Assembly (NCBI GenBank): GCA_045105115.1
Contig: JBGCDE010000036.1
Span: forward strand, 1-64,000
Length of the DNA stretch: 64,000 nucleotides
Direction of reading: 5' to 3'
Source of the DNA: JAUIET01 sp045105115
GTDB taxonomy: Bacteria; Pseudomonadota; Gammaproteobacteria; Pseudomonadales; JAUIET01
A program made the position numbers and the translations under genes. Below, in pieces: positions 9,143-17,789 of this stretch. Position 1 is the first letter of the stretch. Every line of letters begins with the position of its first letter. The notes under the pieces were generated by a model. That model saw only the letters and a list, made by a program, of their open reading frames with translations, was not told the origin of the DNA and made no database searches.

Positions 9143-10687
9143 TTGAAAATTCATGTATTACTCATAATGCTGCTAGCACTTTCCGCCTGTGGCCAGAAAG
9201 CACCAGAGACAAACATTGAAAACCTAGCTGAACAAAACACAGCTGAGGGTATCCACTGGTTCGAGGGCAGCGTGGATCAGGCCTTTGCAAAAGCGGCCGC
9301 TGACAATAAGCCGGTGTTCCTGTATTGGGGCGCCGTGTGGTGTCCGCCGTGCCATGAACTGAAGGCAACCGTGTTCCAGGAGCCTTCGTTCATTCAGGCC
9401 AGCCGGCAATTTGTCTCTGTGTACCTGGATGGCGATACGCCTGGCGCGCAGAAGTATGCAGAGCAATATAGCGTGATGGGTTACCCCACATTGGTGGTCT
9501 TTAATACCAGCGGTGAGGAATTTACACGTATCCCCAACGGCCTGGACTTGGGCGCATACGCTAACGTGTTGCAGTATGCGCTCAATGACCTGCAGCCTAT
9601 CGGCACTTTGGTTAAGCGAATTGGTGCAACGCCGGATGATGACAAGTTGGCACTCAGCGCAGCAGAGTGCAGCATGCTGGCTCAGCACTCCTGGCAACAA
9701 GACGCCAATATTCTTACCCTGGCTTCAAACAATGAGGTTTTCGCCCGAGCTGCCGATAACTGCCCGCAAACTTCCCAAGATGAGAAAACCATTTTGTCTG
9801 TGTTGCATATGCAGCAAATTATGGCGAATGAAAAAACACTGCGAGGTGTTGATGTTAGATCCGCCACTGCTTTAATTGACCGAGTCTTGCAGAACCCCGC
9901 GAGGCTGCAGACAAACATGTATCTTTTTCTGGATGCAGGAGAGTCTCTCGCGCCAATGCTCACTGAATCACAACACGCGAAATTTGCAGCGCTGTATTCG
10001 GGCTTAAGCGACAGCACGGAAGAAAGCACATTTACTCGTGTTCAAGCGCTTAGGGCTCTCATTGCGCTAGACAAAGCAAAGTCCGTCGAATTTCGCAGTG
10101 GCACTGCTGAAAGAATTGCAGATTTGAGGTCACAAGCCGAAACTTTAGATCGCGCTGACCCCAAGTTTCATGCCACAATAAACGCGACAGGGAACATGCT
10201 CGTTGAATCGGGCCAACTCACCGAAGCAAAGGAATTGCTAAGTGCTGAAGTCTCACGCTCCAAGTACGTCTATTATTTCATGGGCGAACTCGCCGACATC
10301 GAACAGAAACTGGGTAATGCAGATGCTGCCATTGAGTGGCGCCGCAAAGCCTTTGATCAAGCCCGTGGACCGGCCACCCGATTTCAGTGGGGTGTTAACT
10401 ACCTGCGAACCGTTCTTGAACTTGACTCTAATAACATGGCCGCCGTACGCAATGGCTTCAATGAAGTGTTTGCCGAACTGGCCGCAAGCAGATCTATGTA
10501 TCAACGTTCACGCACCCGCCTGGAAGGCCTTGATGAAAGTCTGCGAGAGTGGGCAAGTGAAGATGCTTCACGCATGGAAGCACTTTCGGAATTTCGCGGC
10601 ACTGCGCAAGTACACTGCCAATCTCTTCCCGCTAGCGAGCAAGCCAAGAATTATTGCGAATCTTTTTTGCAAGGTTCTGAGGCTTAA
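9143..10687 (+). CDS. Thioredoxin-fold lipoprotein with long helical C-terminal region
   Basis: A 514-residue predicted lipoprotein. The start is a TTG with AGGAG at 9129-9133, nine bases upstream. The signal ends in the lipobox LSAC. Residues ~30-150 form a thioredoxin-like domain with the redox motif WCPPCHEL and a cis-Pro segment GYPTLVVF. The rest (~160-514) is mostly helical and may contain TPR-like repeats (AIEWRRKAFDQA). This suggests a periplasmic thiol oxidoreductase or chaperone for secreted proteins; the partner is unknown. recQ begins 5 bp after its stop, so the two may be co-transcribed. Confidence 0.75.
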   Translation: MKIHVLLIMLLALSACGQKAPETNIENLAEQNTAEGIHWFEGSVDQAFAKAAADNKPVFLYWGAVWCPPCHELKATVFQEPSFIQASRQFVSVYLDGDTPGAQKYAEQYSVMGYPTLVVFNTSGEEFTRIPNGLDLGAYANVLQYALNDLQPIGTLVKRIGATPDDDKLALSAAECSMLAQHSWQQDANILTLASNNEVFARAADNCPQTSQDEKTILSVLHMQQIMANEKTLRGVDVRSATALIDRVLQNPARLQTNMYLFLDAGESLAPMLTESQHAKFAALYSGLSDSTEESTFTRVQALRALIALDKAKSVEFRSGTAERIADLRSQAETLDRADPKFHATINATGNMLVESGQLTEAKELLSAEVSRSKYVYYFMGELADIEQKLGNADAAIEWRRKAFDQARGPATRFQWGVNYLRTVLELDSNNMAAVRNGFNEVFAELAASRSMYQRSRTRLEGLDESLREWASEDASRMEALSEFRGTAQVHCQSLPASEQAKNYCESFLQGSEA

Positions 10688-10692
10688 ACGCA

Positions 10693-12549
10693 ATGACTGA
10701 GGCGCTGCAAGTCCTGCAGCAAGTATTCGGCTACAGTGCATTTCGTGAACCGCAGGAAGAAATAATACAGCGTGTTGCATCAGGAAAAGACGCACTGGTG
10801 GTTATGCCCACTGGCGGCGGCAAGTCCATGTGCTACCAGTTGCCTGCCTTATTGCGCGATGGCACGGCCGTTGTTATTTCACCACTGATTGCCTTAATGC
10901 AAGACCAGGTAGACGCGCTGGCGCAGCTTGGTGTACAGGCCCGGTTTCTGAATTCCAGCTTGTCGCCGCAAGAAGCATTTGAGGTTGAAAAAGCCTTCGA
11001 CAATGGTCAACTCGATCTATTGTATATAGCACCTGAAAGACTCGTACAACAACGAACACTAGACATGTTTCACAGCGTAACGCCGGCATTGTTTGCAATA
11101 GACGAAGCCCATTGTGTTGCGCAGTGGGGTCACGACTTTCGATCAGACTATTTGCAGCTGAATTTGCTACACGAGCAATTTCCAACGGTTCCACGCATTG
11201 CGCTAACGGCCACGGCCGACGAGCGAACCCGTCGCGAAATTGTGCTGCGCTTGCAGTTGGAAGACGCCAAACAGTTTATCTGCGGTTTCGACAGACCCAA
11301 TATTCAATACCGCATTAGCAATAAACAAAACGAAAAACGCCAACTGCTCAGCTTTCTCAAGAATGAGCACAGTGAAGACTGCGGTATTGTGTACTGCCTG
11401 TCGCGCAAGAAAGTAGAATCAATAGCCGATTGGTTAAGCGGTGAAGGTTTTAACGCTCTGCCCTATCACGCAGGCTTGAGCAGCAACAAACGCCAACGCA
11501 ATCAGCAACGTTTTTTGCGCGAGGAAGGCGTGATCATTGTTGCCACCATCGCCTTTGGCATGGGCGTAGATAAACCCAACGTACGCTTCGTAGCACACCT
11601 TGATTTGCCCAAAAGCATAGAAGCCTATTATCAAGAAACCGGTCGCGCCGGCCGCGACGGTGAACCAGCCACCGCCTGGATGGCCTATGGCTTGCAGGAC
11701 GTCATCAAGCTGCGCCAAATGATGGAAGGCTCGCAGGGCAATGAGGAATTCAAGCGCATAGAACAACACCGCTTAAACTCCATGCTTGGCTTATGTGAGA
11801 TTACCTCGTGTCGGCGCCACGCCCTGCTGCAATACTTTGACGAAAACAGCGCAGAACGCTGCGGCAACTGCGACGCTTGCATTAACCCTATTGAAACCTG
11901 GGACGGCACCGAAGCTGCACAGAAAGCACTTTCCTGTGTTTACCGCAGCGGCCAGCGTTTTGGAGTTGCCCATATTATTGATGTATTGCGCGGCGGCGAC
12001 ACTGAAAAAATTCGCCAATGGGACCATGATAAGTTGAGCACGTTCGGCATTGGTAAAGACCTGGACGCCAATCAATGGCGCTCTGTGTTCAGGCAATTGG
12101 TGGCACGATCTTACCTGGAAGTCGATTTTGACGCCTTTGGTGCACTCAAGCTCAGCGACAAATGCCGCTCGATTTTACGCAGTGAAGAAACAATTTTTCT
12201 GCGCAAAGACGCCAAGGAAGCACTGCGCAAGAAACCGCGCAACAAGAACGCCAAGAGTCAGTATGGGGGTTTAAGTGAATCAGACCATCAACTGTGGGAC
12301 GCATTAAAAGAGACTCGCACCCGATTGGCCGAAACTCAGGGCGTACCTCCTTATGTTATTTTTCATGACGCTACCTTGATGGAAATGATGGAATACCGCC
12401 CACTCTCCTCTAGCGCATTCTTGCAACTCAACGGTGTGGGCGATGCCAAGCTTGAAAAATACGGCAGCGAATTTCTGGAAGTTATACAATCGTTTCAAGA
12501 CCCCTCCAGCGGATTTGGACACGGTTACGGCGAGAACATTTCCCTGTAG
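10693..12549 (+). CDS. recQ: ATP-dependent DNA helicase RecQ
   Basis: A 618-residue 3'-5' helicase for recombination and replication-fork repair. Walker A is MPTGGGKSMCYQLP (~residue 38), motif II is DEAHCVAQWGHDFR, and motif VI is QETGRAGRDGE. A zinc-binding cysteine set (CEITSCRRH ... CGNCDAC, ~residues 362-396) and a winged helix follow, then an HRDC domain over the last ~80 residues. Length and domain order are those of full-length bacterial RecQ. Confidence 0.95.
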   Translation: MTEALQVLQQVFGYSAFREPQEEIIQRVASGKDALVVMPTGGGKSMCYQLPALLRDGTAVVISPLIALMQDQVDALAQLGVQARFLNSSLSPQEAFEVEKAFDNGQLDLLYIAPERLVQQRTLDMFHSVTPALFAIDEAHCVAQWGHDFRSDYLQLNLLHEQFPTVPRIALTATADERTRREIVLRLQLEDAKQFICGFDRPNIQYRISNKQNEKRQLLSFLKNEHSEDCGIVYCLSRKKVESIADWLSGEGFNALPYHAGLSSNKRQRNQQRFLREEGVIIVATIAFGMGVDKPNVRFVAHLDLPKSIEAYYQETGRAGRDGEPATAWMAYGLQDVIKLRQMMEGSQGNEEFKRIEQHRLNSMLGLCEITSCRRHALLQYFDENSAERCGNCDACINPIETWDGTEAAQKALSCVYRSGQRFGVAHIIDVLRGGDTEKIRQWDHDKLSTFGIGKDLDANQWRSVFRQLVARSYLEVDFDAFGALKLSDKCRSILRSEETIFLRKDAKEALRKKPRNKNAKSQYGGLSESDHQLWDALKETRTRLAETQGVPPYVIFHDATLMEMMEYRPLSSSAFLQLNGVGDAKLEKYGSEFLEVIQSFQDPSSGFGHGYGENISL

Positions 12550-12576
12550 GAACCGCTTACGAAAAACTTATTAAAT

Positions 12577-13281
12577 ATGCTTGGCTCCAGCCTGACAATA
12601 AAACCCGACTTACCATTTGAGGTTGAAGTACAACGCTCACGAAGAAAGTCGGCCGTGATCTATGTGCGAAATGGCAAGGCCGAAGTGCGCGTACCAAACC
12701 GAACACCCAACTATTGGGTCAAACAATTTGTACATGAAAAGCGCGACTGGATTGAACAGCAGCTGCTTGCCGAGCGAGAACGCAAAAGCGAGCAATACAG
12801 CCTCCGTGATGGCGCAAATATCCCGTATCTTGGTCAGACTCTACAAATCAAACATCTTGCCAATGCAGAAATAAGTATCAGTGACGACAAACTCATTCTC
12901 CCGGCTGACGATCTGTTTACCGATACAGCAAAAGATTTTCACCGCTGGCTAAAAGATCAAGCCACTGACTACATAGTACCGCTGGCCAAAGAGCTAGCCG
13001 AGCAAGCAAGCGTTGAAGACAAGCTGCGCAATATAAAATTCAAAAAAACCAAATCGCGCTGGGGTCACTGCACCCGAGAGGGCGACATACAATTTAATTG
13101 GCTAATAATGCTGGGCCCACCCGAAGTAGTGCATTACTTAGTAGCCCACGAAGTTTGCCATCTGGTACACATGAACCACTCACGCGCGTATTGGGCCGTG
13201 GTAGATACAATCTGCCCGGAACGAAAAGCTGCGCAAAAATGGCTACGCGCCAATGAACACAGGGTGTTAGCACTGCATTAA
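12577..13281 (+). CDS. YgjP/SprT-like zinc metallopeptidase (M48/DUF45)
   Basis: A 234-residue protein of the YgjP family. The zinc motif is HEVCH in AHEVCHLVHMNHS (~residue 190), preceded by the conserved KTKSRWGHC segment and followed by the conserved Trp-rich end. A role in proteolysis is expected, but physiological substrates of this family are poorly known. It follows recQ by 27 bp and is probably in the same transcript. Confidence 0.85.
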   Translation: MLGSSLTIKPDLPFEVEVQRSRRKSAVIYVRNGKAEVRVPNRTPNYWVKQFVHEKRDWIEQQLLAERERKSEQYSLRDGANIPYLGQTLQIKHLANAEISISDDKLILPADDLFTDTAKDFHRWLKDQATDYIVPLAKELAEQASVEDKLRNIKFKKTKSRWGHCTREGDIQFNWLIMLGPPEVVHYLVAHEVCHLVHMNHSRAYWAVVDTICPERKAAQKWLRANEHRVLALH

Positions 13282-13327
13282 TACCTCAGGGGCACCTCAC
13301 CAGCGCAATTGATTCAGGAGAGAATAA

Positions 13328-14056
13328 ATGCAAGTTTATGGTCACAGAGGTGCTGCAGGTGAAGCCCCGGAAAATACCATTGCTGGCTGCAAACACGCGA
13401 TAGAACGCGGTGTTCGCCAAATTGAAGTTGATTTGCAATTTTCCAGCGACGAACAAATCGTTATCGTGCATGACGGTACCGTTAACCGAACCACAGACAA
13501 AAAAGGTAGCGTTTCAACATACACCGCCAAGCAATTACAACAAATGGACGCCAATAGATTTGGCCCGGTATGGTCTGGGAAAAAACTGATTGGTATACCC
13601 AGCCTGGAAAAACTGCTCAGCTCAACACCCGAACTCAAAAAATACCAACTGGAAGTAAAGCCTGGCAGCAAGCGAGACATGAAACGTATGGCCGAAATGC
13701 TGGCTGATCGCTTCGCGTCAAAAAAAGAAGCAAGGCGGGTCATTATTACTTCGTCGAACACACATGTGCTGCGCTTTGTTAAGGAGCTCGCGCCACACAT
13801 CGAACGTGGCATAGTCGCCACGGCAAAAAGTGACTTAAAGACCGCCATCACGCTCGATTTAAATTATTTTTGTGCGCACTGGAAACTATGCACGCCGGCC
13901 TTGGTTAAAAAGGCCCAGGCTAATGATATGCACGTGTCGTGCTGGACTGTGAATGAACCGAGTGTAGTTAAGAAGCTCTATCGGATGAAAGTGGATAGCA
14001 TCATCACAGATTACCCCTCTATGGCGATTCCTCTTGTTAGCTCACTAATGCGTTAG
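13328..14056 (+). CDS. Glycerophosphodiester phosphodiesterase
   Basis: A 242-residue cytoplasmic GDPD, with no signal peptide. It hydrolyses glycerophosphodiesters to glycerol-3-phosphate and an alcohol, recycling phospholipid head groups. HRGAAGEAPENT near the N-terminus holds the catalytic His-Arg and Glu-Asn, and VHDGTVNRTT the second His and the metal-binding region. ELEVK-type residues appear as LEVKPG. An AGGAGA lies six bases before the ATG. UgpQ-like by length. Confidence 0.9.
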   Translation: MQVYGHRGAAGEAPENTIAGCKHAIERGVRQIEVDLQFSSDEQIVIVHDGTVNRTTDKKGSVSTYTAKQLQQMDANRFGPVWSGKKLIGIPSLEKLLSSTPELKKYQLEVKPGSKRDMKRMAEMLADRFASKKEARRVIITSSNTHVLRFVKELAPHIERGIVATAKSDLKTAITLDLNYFCAHWKLCTPALVKKAQANDMHVSCWTVNEPSVVKKLYRMKVDSIITDYPSMAIPLVSSLMR

Positions 14057-14071
14057 CTTGGCTTTGGCACA

Positions 14072-14088
14072 GAGGCGCTGATGGCCTC
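14072..14088. terminator. Short GC hairpin between convergent genes
   Basis: GAGGC and GCCTC pair across a seven-base loop, between the stops of the glycerophosphodiesterase and lrp-like genes. No T-run follows on either strand, so intrinsic termination is only a possibility. Confidence 0.3.
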
Positions 14089-14110
14089 CCAACAACACAA
14101 AACCCACCAA

Positions 14111-14581
14111 TCAAATATGATCCAACGGCAACTCCGTCCGATCAATCAACTTCCTGAGCACAAAACTACTGTGCACCCCCGTCACCCCCTCAATACGCGT
14201 TAACCGCCCCAACAAGAACTCTTCAAAGAAACTCATATCCGGCAACATAGCCGTCACCAGAAAATCCGCCTCCTGCCCTGTCACAATGCTGCACTCAATC
14301 ACTTCAGGATAACGACCGATTTGCTCAGAAAAATTGTCAAAACGCTCAGGCGTATGCCGGTCCATACTCACCCCAACAATCACCTTAATACCAAGCCCCA
14401 GCTTATCCGCATCCAACAGCGTCACATGCTGGCGAATGATCCCTGACTCTTCCAGACGCTTAACCCGCCGCGAGCAAGGTGTAGGCGACAAGCCAATCTG
14501 CTCAGCCAGCTCAAGGTTACTGATTCGCCCGTTTCGCTGCATCAGGGCAAGTATTTTACGATCAGTATGATCTAGATCCAT
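14111..14581 (-). CDS. Lrp/AsnC-family transcriptional regulator
   Basis: A 156-residue regulator: an N-terminal winged helix (DRKILALMQRNGRISNLELA, recognition helix near SPTPCSRRVKRLEESG) and a C-terminal RAM/AsnC ligand domain from ~residue 65. Such proteins sense amino acids and bind as multimers. It is divergent from leuA across 134 bp of AT-rich DNA, which suggests that it may control leucine synthesis; that link is inference. It could equally be a general Lrp. Confidence 0.9.
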   Translation of the reverse strand: MDLDHTDRKILALMQRNGRISNLELAEQIGLSPTPCSRRVKRLEESGIIRQHVTLLDADKLGLGIKVIVGVSMDRHTPERFDNFSEQIGRYPEVIECSIVTGQEADFLVTAMLPDMSFFEEFLLGRLTRIEGVTGVHSSFVLRKLIDRTELPLDHI

Positions 14582-14674
14582 AATTAACTACTAATTAGTA
14601 TTTAAATAGCGAATTATAGCGCATATCTCCGTTTTCAATAGTGAATTAGCAATCAATCCCTCACTCACTTCTTT

Positions 14675-14680
14675 TATACT
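14675..14680 (+). promoter_or_regulatory. Candidate -10 box for leuA
   Basis: TATACT lies 36 bases before the leuA ATG, within the AT-rich lrp-leuA spacer that is also the likely regulator-binding region. No good -35 is visible at the usual spacing, in keeping with an activator-dependent promoter. Confidence 0.3.
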
Positions 14681-14715
14681 TATTCCATCAGTAAACCTTT
14701 AGGTAATTCCCTCAC

Positions 14716-16404
14716 ATGAGTCGTTTTGACCACCGCAAATACCCCGCCTTCCAGACCCTGGACATGCCCAACCGGCAATGGCCGAATATGCGCATCACTA
14801 AAGCACCCGCATGGTGCAGCGTAGATCTGCGTGACGGCAATCAGGCCCTGATTGATCCCATGAATGTTGCCCAAAAAATGCAGATGTTCAAACTGCTGGT
14901 CAGCGTTGGCTTTAAAGAGATTGAAGTCGGCTTTCCCGCGGCCTCACAACCCGACTTTGATTTTGTTCGGCGCCTCATTGATGAAGACCTGATTCCGGAT
15001 GATGTCACCGTACAGGTGCTTACCCAAGCCCGCAAAGAACTGATCGAGCGCTCTTTCGAGTCCCTGAAAGGCGCCAAGTCAGCTGTAATGCACCTGTACA
15101 ACTCCACCTCAACTGTACAGCGCGAACAAGTATTTGAACTTGATCGGGAAGGTATCAAAGCCATCGCCGTAGACGGTGCGAAGATTGTGAAAACATGTGC
15201 TGCGCAACAAACCGATACCAACTGGGTTTTCCAATACTCACCCGAGAGCTTCACCGGCACAGAAATGGATTACGCCGTGGAAGTGTGCGACGCCGTGATG
15301 AACGTTTGGCAGCCCAGCTCAGACAAACCCTGCATTATCAATTTACCCGCTACTGTTGAGATGACCACTCCCAACGTATACGCCGATCAAGTTGAATGGT
15401 TCTGCTCGCATCTTGCCAATCGAGACGCCGCTGTGATCAGCCTGCACACTCACAATGACCGCGGCTGCGCCGTTGCTGCGGCCGAGCTTGCCGTAATGGC
15501 CGGCGCTGATCGAGTAGAAGGCACATTGCTCGGCAATGGCGAACGTACCGGCAACATGGACATTGTGACCATGGCCATGAACCTATACAGCCAGGGCATA
15601 GATCCCGAACTGGATTTATCCAACATGGACGAGATTATTCGCTGCGTTAAAGCCTGCACACAATTGCCTGTGCACCCTCGTCATCCCTACGCCGGCGAGC
15701 TGGTATTTACCGCCTTCTCTGGCAGCCATCAAGATGCTATTCGAAAGTGTCTCAACAAGCGCGAGGAAGACGATGTTTGGCAAGTTGCTTACCTGCCGAT
15801 TGACCCCTCGGATCTCGGTCGCTCTTATCAGGAAGTAATCCGCATTAATAGCCAGAGCGGCAAAGGCGGCGTGGCATATGTGTTAGAGCAAGAACACGGT
15901 ATGCAGATACCGCGCTGGCTGCAAATTGATTTCAGTGGTGTGGTGCAAAAACACGCTGAAGTAACTGGCGCTGAAGTCGGCCCAGAGGCCATTGGCGCTT
16001 TGTTTACCAAGCAGTATATAGAGCAATTTACGCCATACGAATTGAAAGGCTATCAACTAAGCCGTGAGAACAAGCAAGAACGGCTGAATGCTACGGTTAA
16101 CTTTCAAGATGGAACACTTAATTTGCAAGGCACGGGCACCGGTGTAGTTGGCGCATTTGTTGATGCGCTGCAAACTCACAGCGGCAAGCAAATTGTACTG
16201 GTGGAATACAGCGAGCATGCACTGAGCAACAGCGCTGGCGCAGATGCTGCAACCTATGTGCAGCTGAGCGTAGACGGGCAACGCTATTGTGGCGTTGGCA
16301 AAAGCCGGGATATTGTGTCGGCGTCATTGCAGGCGATATTAAGTGCTACCAATCAGCCTTTGCAGTTTGAGATGGCAAGCGAGCCAGATACGGCCCTAGC
16401 CTAA
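14716..16404 (+). CDS. leuA: 2-isopropylmalate synthase
   Basis: A 562-residue enzyme making 2-isopropylmalate from acetyl-CoA and 2-oxoisovalerate, the first committed step of leucine synthesis. It is the long, yeast/actinobacterial-type LeuA also found in Pseudomonas. DLRDGNQAL near residue 38 and HTHNDRGCAVAAAEL near 240 are the metal- and substrate-binding motifs of the TIM barrel; the last ~130 residues are the LeuA allosteric domain. No other leu genes are in the window. A hairpin element follows about 50 bp after the stop. Confidence 0.95.
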   Translation: MSRFDHRKYPAFQTLDMPNRQWPNMRITKAPAWCSVDLRDGNQALIDPMNVAQKMQMFKLLVSVGFKEIEVGFPAASQPDFDFVRRLIDEDLIPDDVTVQVLTQARKELIERSFESLKGAKSAVMHLYNSTSTVQREQVFELDREGIKAIAVDGAKIVKTCAAQQTDTNWVFQYSPESFTGTEMDYAVEVCDAVMNVWQPSSDKPCIINLPATVEMTTPNVYADQVEWFCSHLANRDAAVISLHTHNDRGCAVAAAELAVMAGADRVEGTLLGNGERTGNMDIVTMAMNLYSQGIDPELDLSNMDEIIRCVKACTQLPVHPRHPYAGELVFTAFSGSHQDAIRKCLNKREEDDVWQVAYLPIDPSDLGRSYQEVIRINSQSGKGGVAYVLEQEHGMQIPRWLQIDFSGVVQKHAEVTGAEVGPEAIGALFTKQYIEQFTPYELKGYQLSRENKQERLNATVNFQDGTLNLQGTGTGVVGAFVDALQTHSGKQIVLVEYSEHALSNSAGADAATYVQLSVDGQRYCGVGKSRDIVSASLQAILSATNQPLQFEMASEPDTALA

Positions 16405-16457
16405 ACCGACACAATTAATGGGGCAGGCGCTAGTGGTGCTTGCTTAAGTACGGTTTG

Positions 16458-16584
16458 TGGCACTGAGGCTTTGGATTGAGTATCGGTCAGCGAGACTGTG
16501 TGAGGGAGGGACCCCGAACACAAGCCCCCATGGATGGGTTTACGGCGTGTCTTGCTGACCGATACTCGATTCAGAGCCGGTCTT
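16458..16584 (+). repeat. Variable-stem hairpin element, copy A
   Basis: Left arm 16467-16496 and right arm 16549-16578 form a 30-bp stem with no true mismatch and four G-U wobbles on the + strand. The 52-nt core 16497-16548 holds two small hairpins with GGA at 16509-16511 and 16532-16534. Conserved ends are TGGCACTGA on the 5' side and GGTCTT on the 3' side. It lies between leuA and a convergent small ORF. Copies B, C and D have the same layout but unrelated stem sequence. Confidence 0.9.
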
Positions 16585-16599
16585 GAAATGCCATCAGAC

Positions 16600-16815
16600 T
16601 CAGGCGCCTTCGAGCTCTTCGAAGTCGCTTGCCTGCTCTCTACTATTGGCCGATTCAACGCTGACATGACTGCGCAACGCAGTGTGGCGTAACTTTACTT
16701 TCTTGGCGTCATCATCGCCCAGATATTCTGCTATATCTTCCAGCGCCAGAATCAGTGAATCCTTTTCCTGAAGAAACTTATCGTCGCTGGAACGTGATGA
16801 GAAAAACTTTGGCAT
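16600..16815 (-). CDS. Small hypothetical protein
   Basis: A 71-residue charged, soluble protein beginning MPKFFSSRSSDD; I do not recognise it. The second ATG (16815) is preferred over 16827 because GGA lies nearby upstream. It contains a plausible helix (LILALEDIAEYLGDDDAKKVKL) cut short only by charged residues, with no signal or membrane segment. It is convergent with leuA, with a hairpin element between. It may be a genuine lineage-specific gene or a chance frame. Confidence 0.4.
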   Translation of the reverse strand: MPKFFSSRSSDDKFLQEKDSLILALEDIAEYLGDDDAKKVKLRHTALRSHVSVESANSREQASDFEELEGA

Positions 16816-16919
16816 TGTAGCGTCCATTTGCTATCTATTTGTTCAGTTAACAAAGTAGTTAAGCTCGCCCGTCGCTGCCAGCGACTTAGTACACAGCCAG
16901 AATGGTGATTGCTTACATT

Positions 16920-17789
16920 TTAAGGCGCAATCAAGGCGCGTAACTCGGATAGCAGCAGCGGCCGCTGCTCCAGATGCAACAAATGCCCGGCTGTTTCCAG
17001 CCTGGTCGCCTGCAATTGGCTAGCCGGTAACATACGTTCCAGAAAATTGATATTTTCCGGGTATACCAGCTTGTCTTGCATGCCCTGAACGATCCGCACC
17101 GGCTGTTTAAGCTCTGCCCAACGGCTGTTCATGGCCAGCAGATTATCGCGTAGACCCATGATTTCACGGTTGGAGAACTCCAGAGCCTGCGGTAACAGCC
17201 AGTACACGCCCGGAATAGCTGCGAGCCGGTTAAACCAGCGCGGCCCGCCGAGTTGGGGATCAAGTGAACCTGCCAGTATCAATACCGCGTCAACTAACTC
17301 AGGATGATCCATCGCAACTCGCGGCACAATTGAGGCGCCCAGCGAATGGCCTACCAGCACAATTCGCTGAATTTCGTGGTTCTCGCGCAAGTCTCGTAAT
17401 ACAGCCGCGATCGCCAGTGATTGATAAGCGAAATCGATGGCCTGCGCCTGATCATCTACTGATGACGCTCCCCAGCCGGCACGGTCCAGCGAAACAAGCA
17501 TTGCCTCGCTTTGCAGTTGTTCATGCATCAGGAAATACGCCCAATGCTCCCAACTGCCCGGTGTTCCATGCACAAACACCAGCGCGGCAGATTCATCACG
17601 TTGTGAACTTTGCTCAGCAATACTCGCCACATGCATCGCGCCGCCTGCATAGTCGATGTGCTGATGCACTAGCAACGGGCTGGTGGCCAATGTATCGGCT
17701 ATAAATGCGCGCTCTTCTTTGATCGAATTGGGCATGCACGCCACTAGTGCTGTGAGCACAACGCTGAATAGGACAAGCTTAGTCGTCAT
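16920..17789 (-). CDS. Alpha/beta-hydrolase lipoprotein
   Basis: A 289-residue predicted lipoprotein (lipobox LVAC, residues ~15-18). FVHGTPGSWEHW is the oxyanion region, GHSLGAS carries the nucleophilic Ser near residue 148 and the C-terminal TAGHLLHLEQ supplies the His. It is probably an esterase or lipase in the periplasm or outer membrane. Its first bases overlap the last 4 bp of plsC upstream (ATGA), so the two are translationally coupled, pointing to a lipid-related role. Confidence 0.8.
   Translation of the reverse strand: MTTKLVLFSVVLTALVACMPNSIKEERAFIADTLATSPLLVHQHIDYAGGAMHVASIAEQSSQRDESAALVFVHGTPGSWEHWAYFLMHEQLQSEAMLVSLDRAGWGASSVDDQAQAIDFAYQSLAIAAVLRDLRENHEIQRIVLVGHSLGASIVPRVAMDHPELVDAVLILAGSLDPQLGGPRWFNRLAAIPGVYWLLPQALEFSNREIMGLRDNLLAMNSRWAELKQPVRIVQGMQDKLVYPENINFLERMLPASQLQATRLETAGHLLHLEQRPLLLSELRALIAP

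Noticed and set aside
16467..16578. Hairpin elements as integron attC sites or a CRISPR array
   Set aside because: There are no integrase genes, no cassette array and no regular spacing; copies are 7-25 kb apart except C and D, and the constant 30-bp perfect stem does not fit attC.
16467..16578. Hairpin elements as simple intrinsic terminators
   Set aside because: The stems are too long, the 52-nt core is conserved, and no strong T-run follows any copy. A barrier role remains possible.
16401..16667. 88-residue frame on the minus strand across copy A
   Set aside because: It reads through the hairpin element and overlaps the better candidate at 16600-16815.
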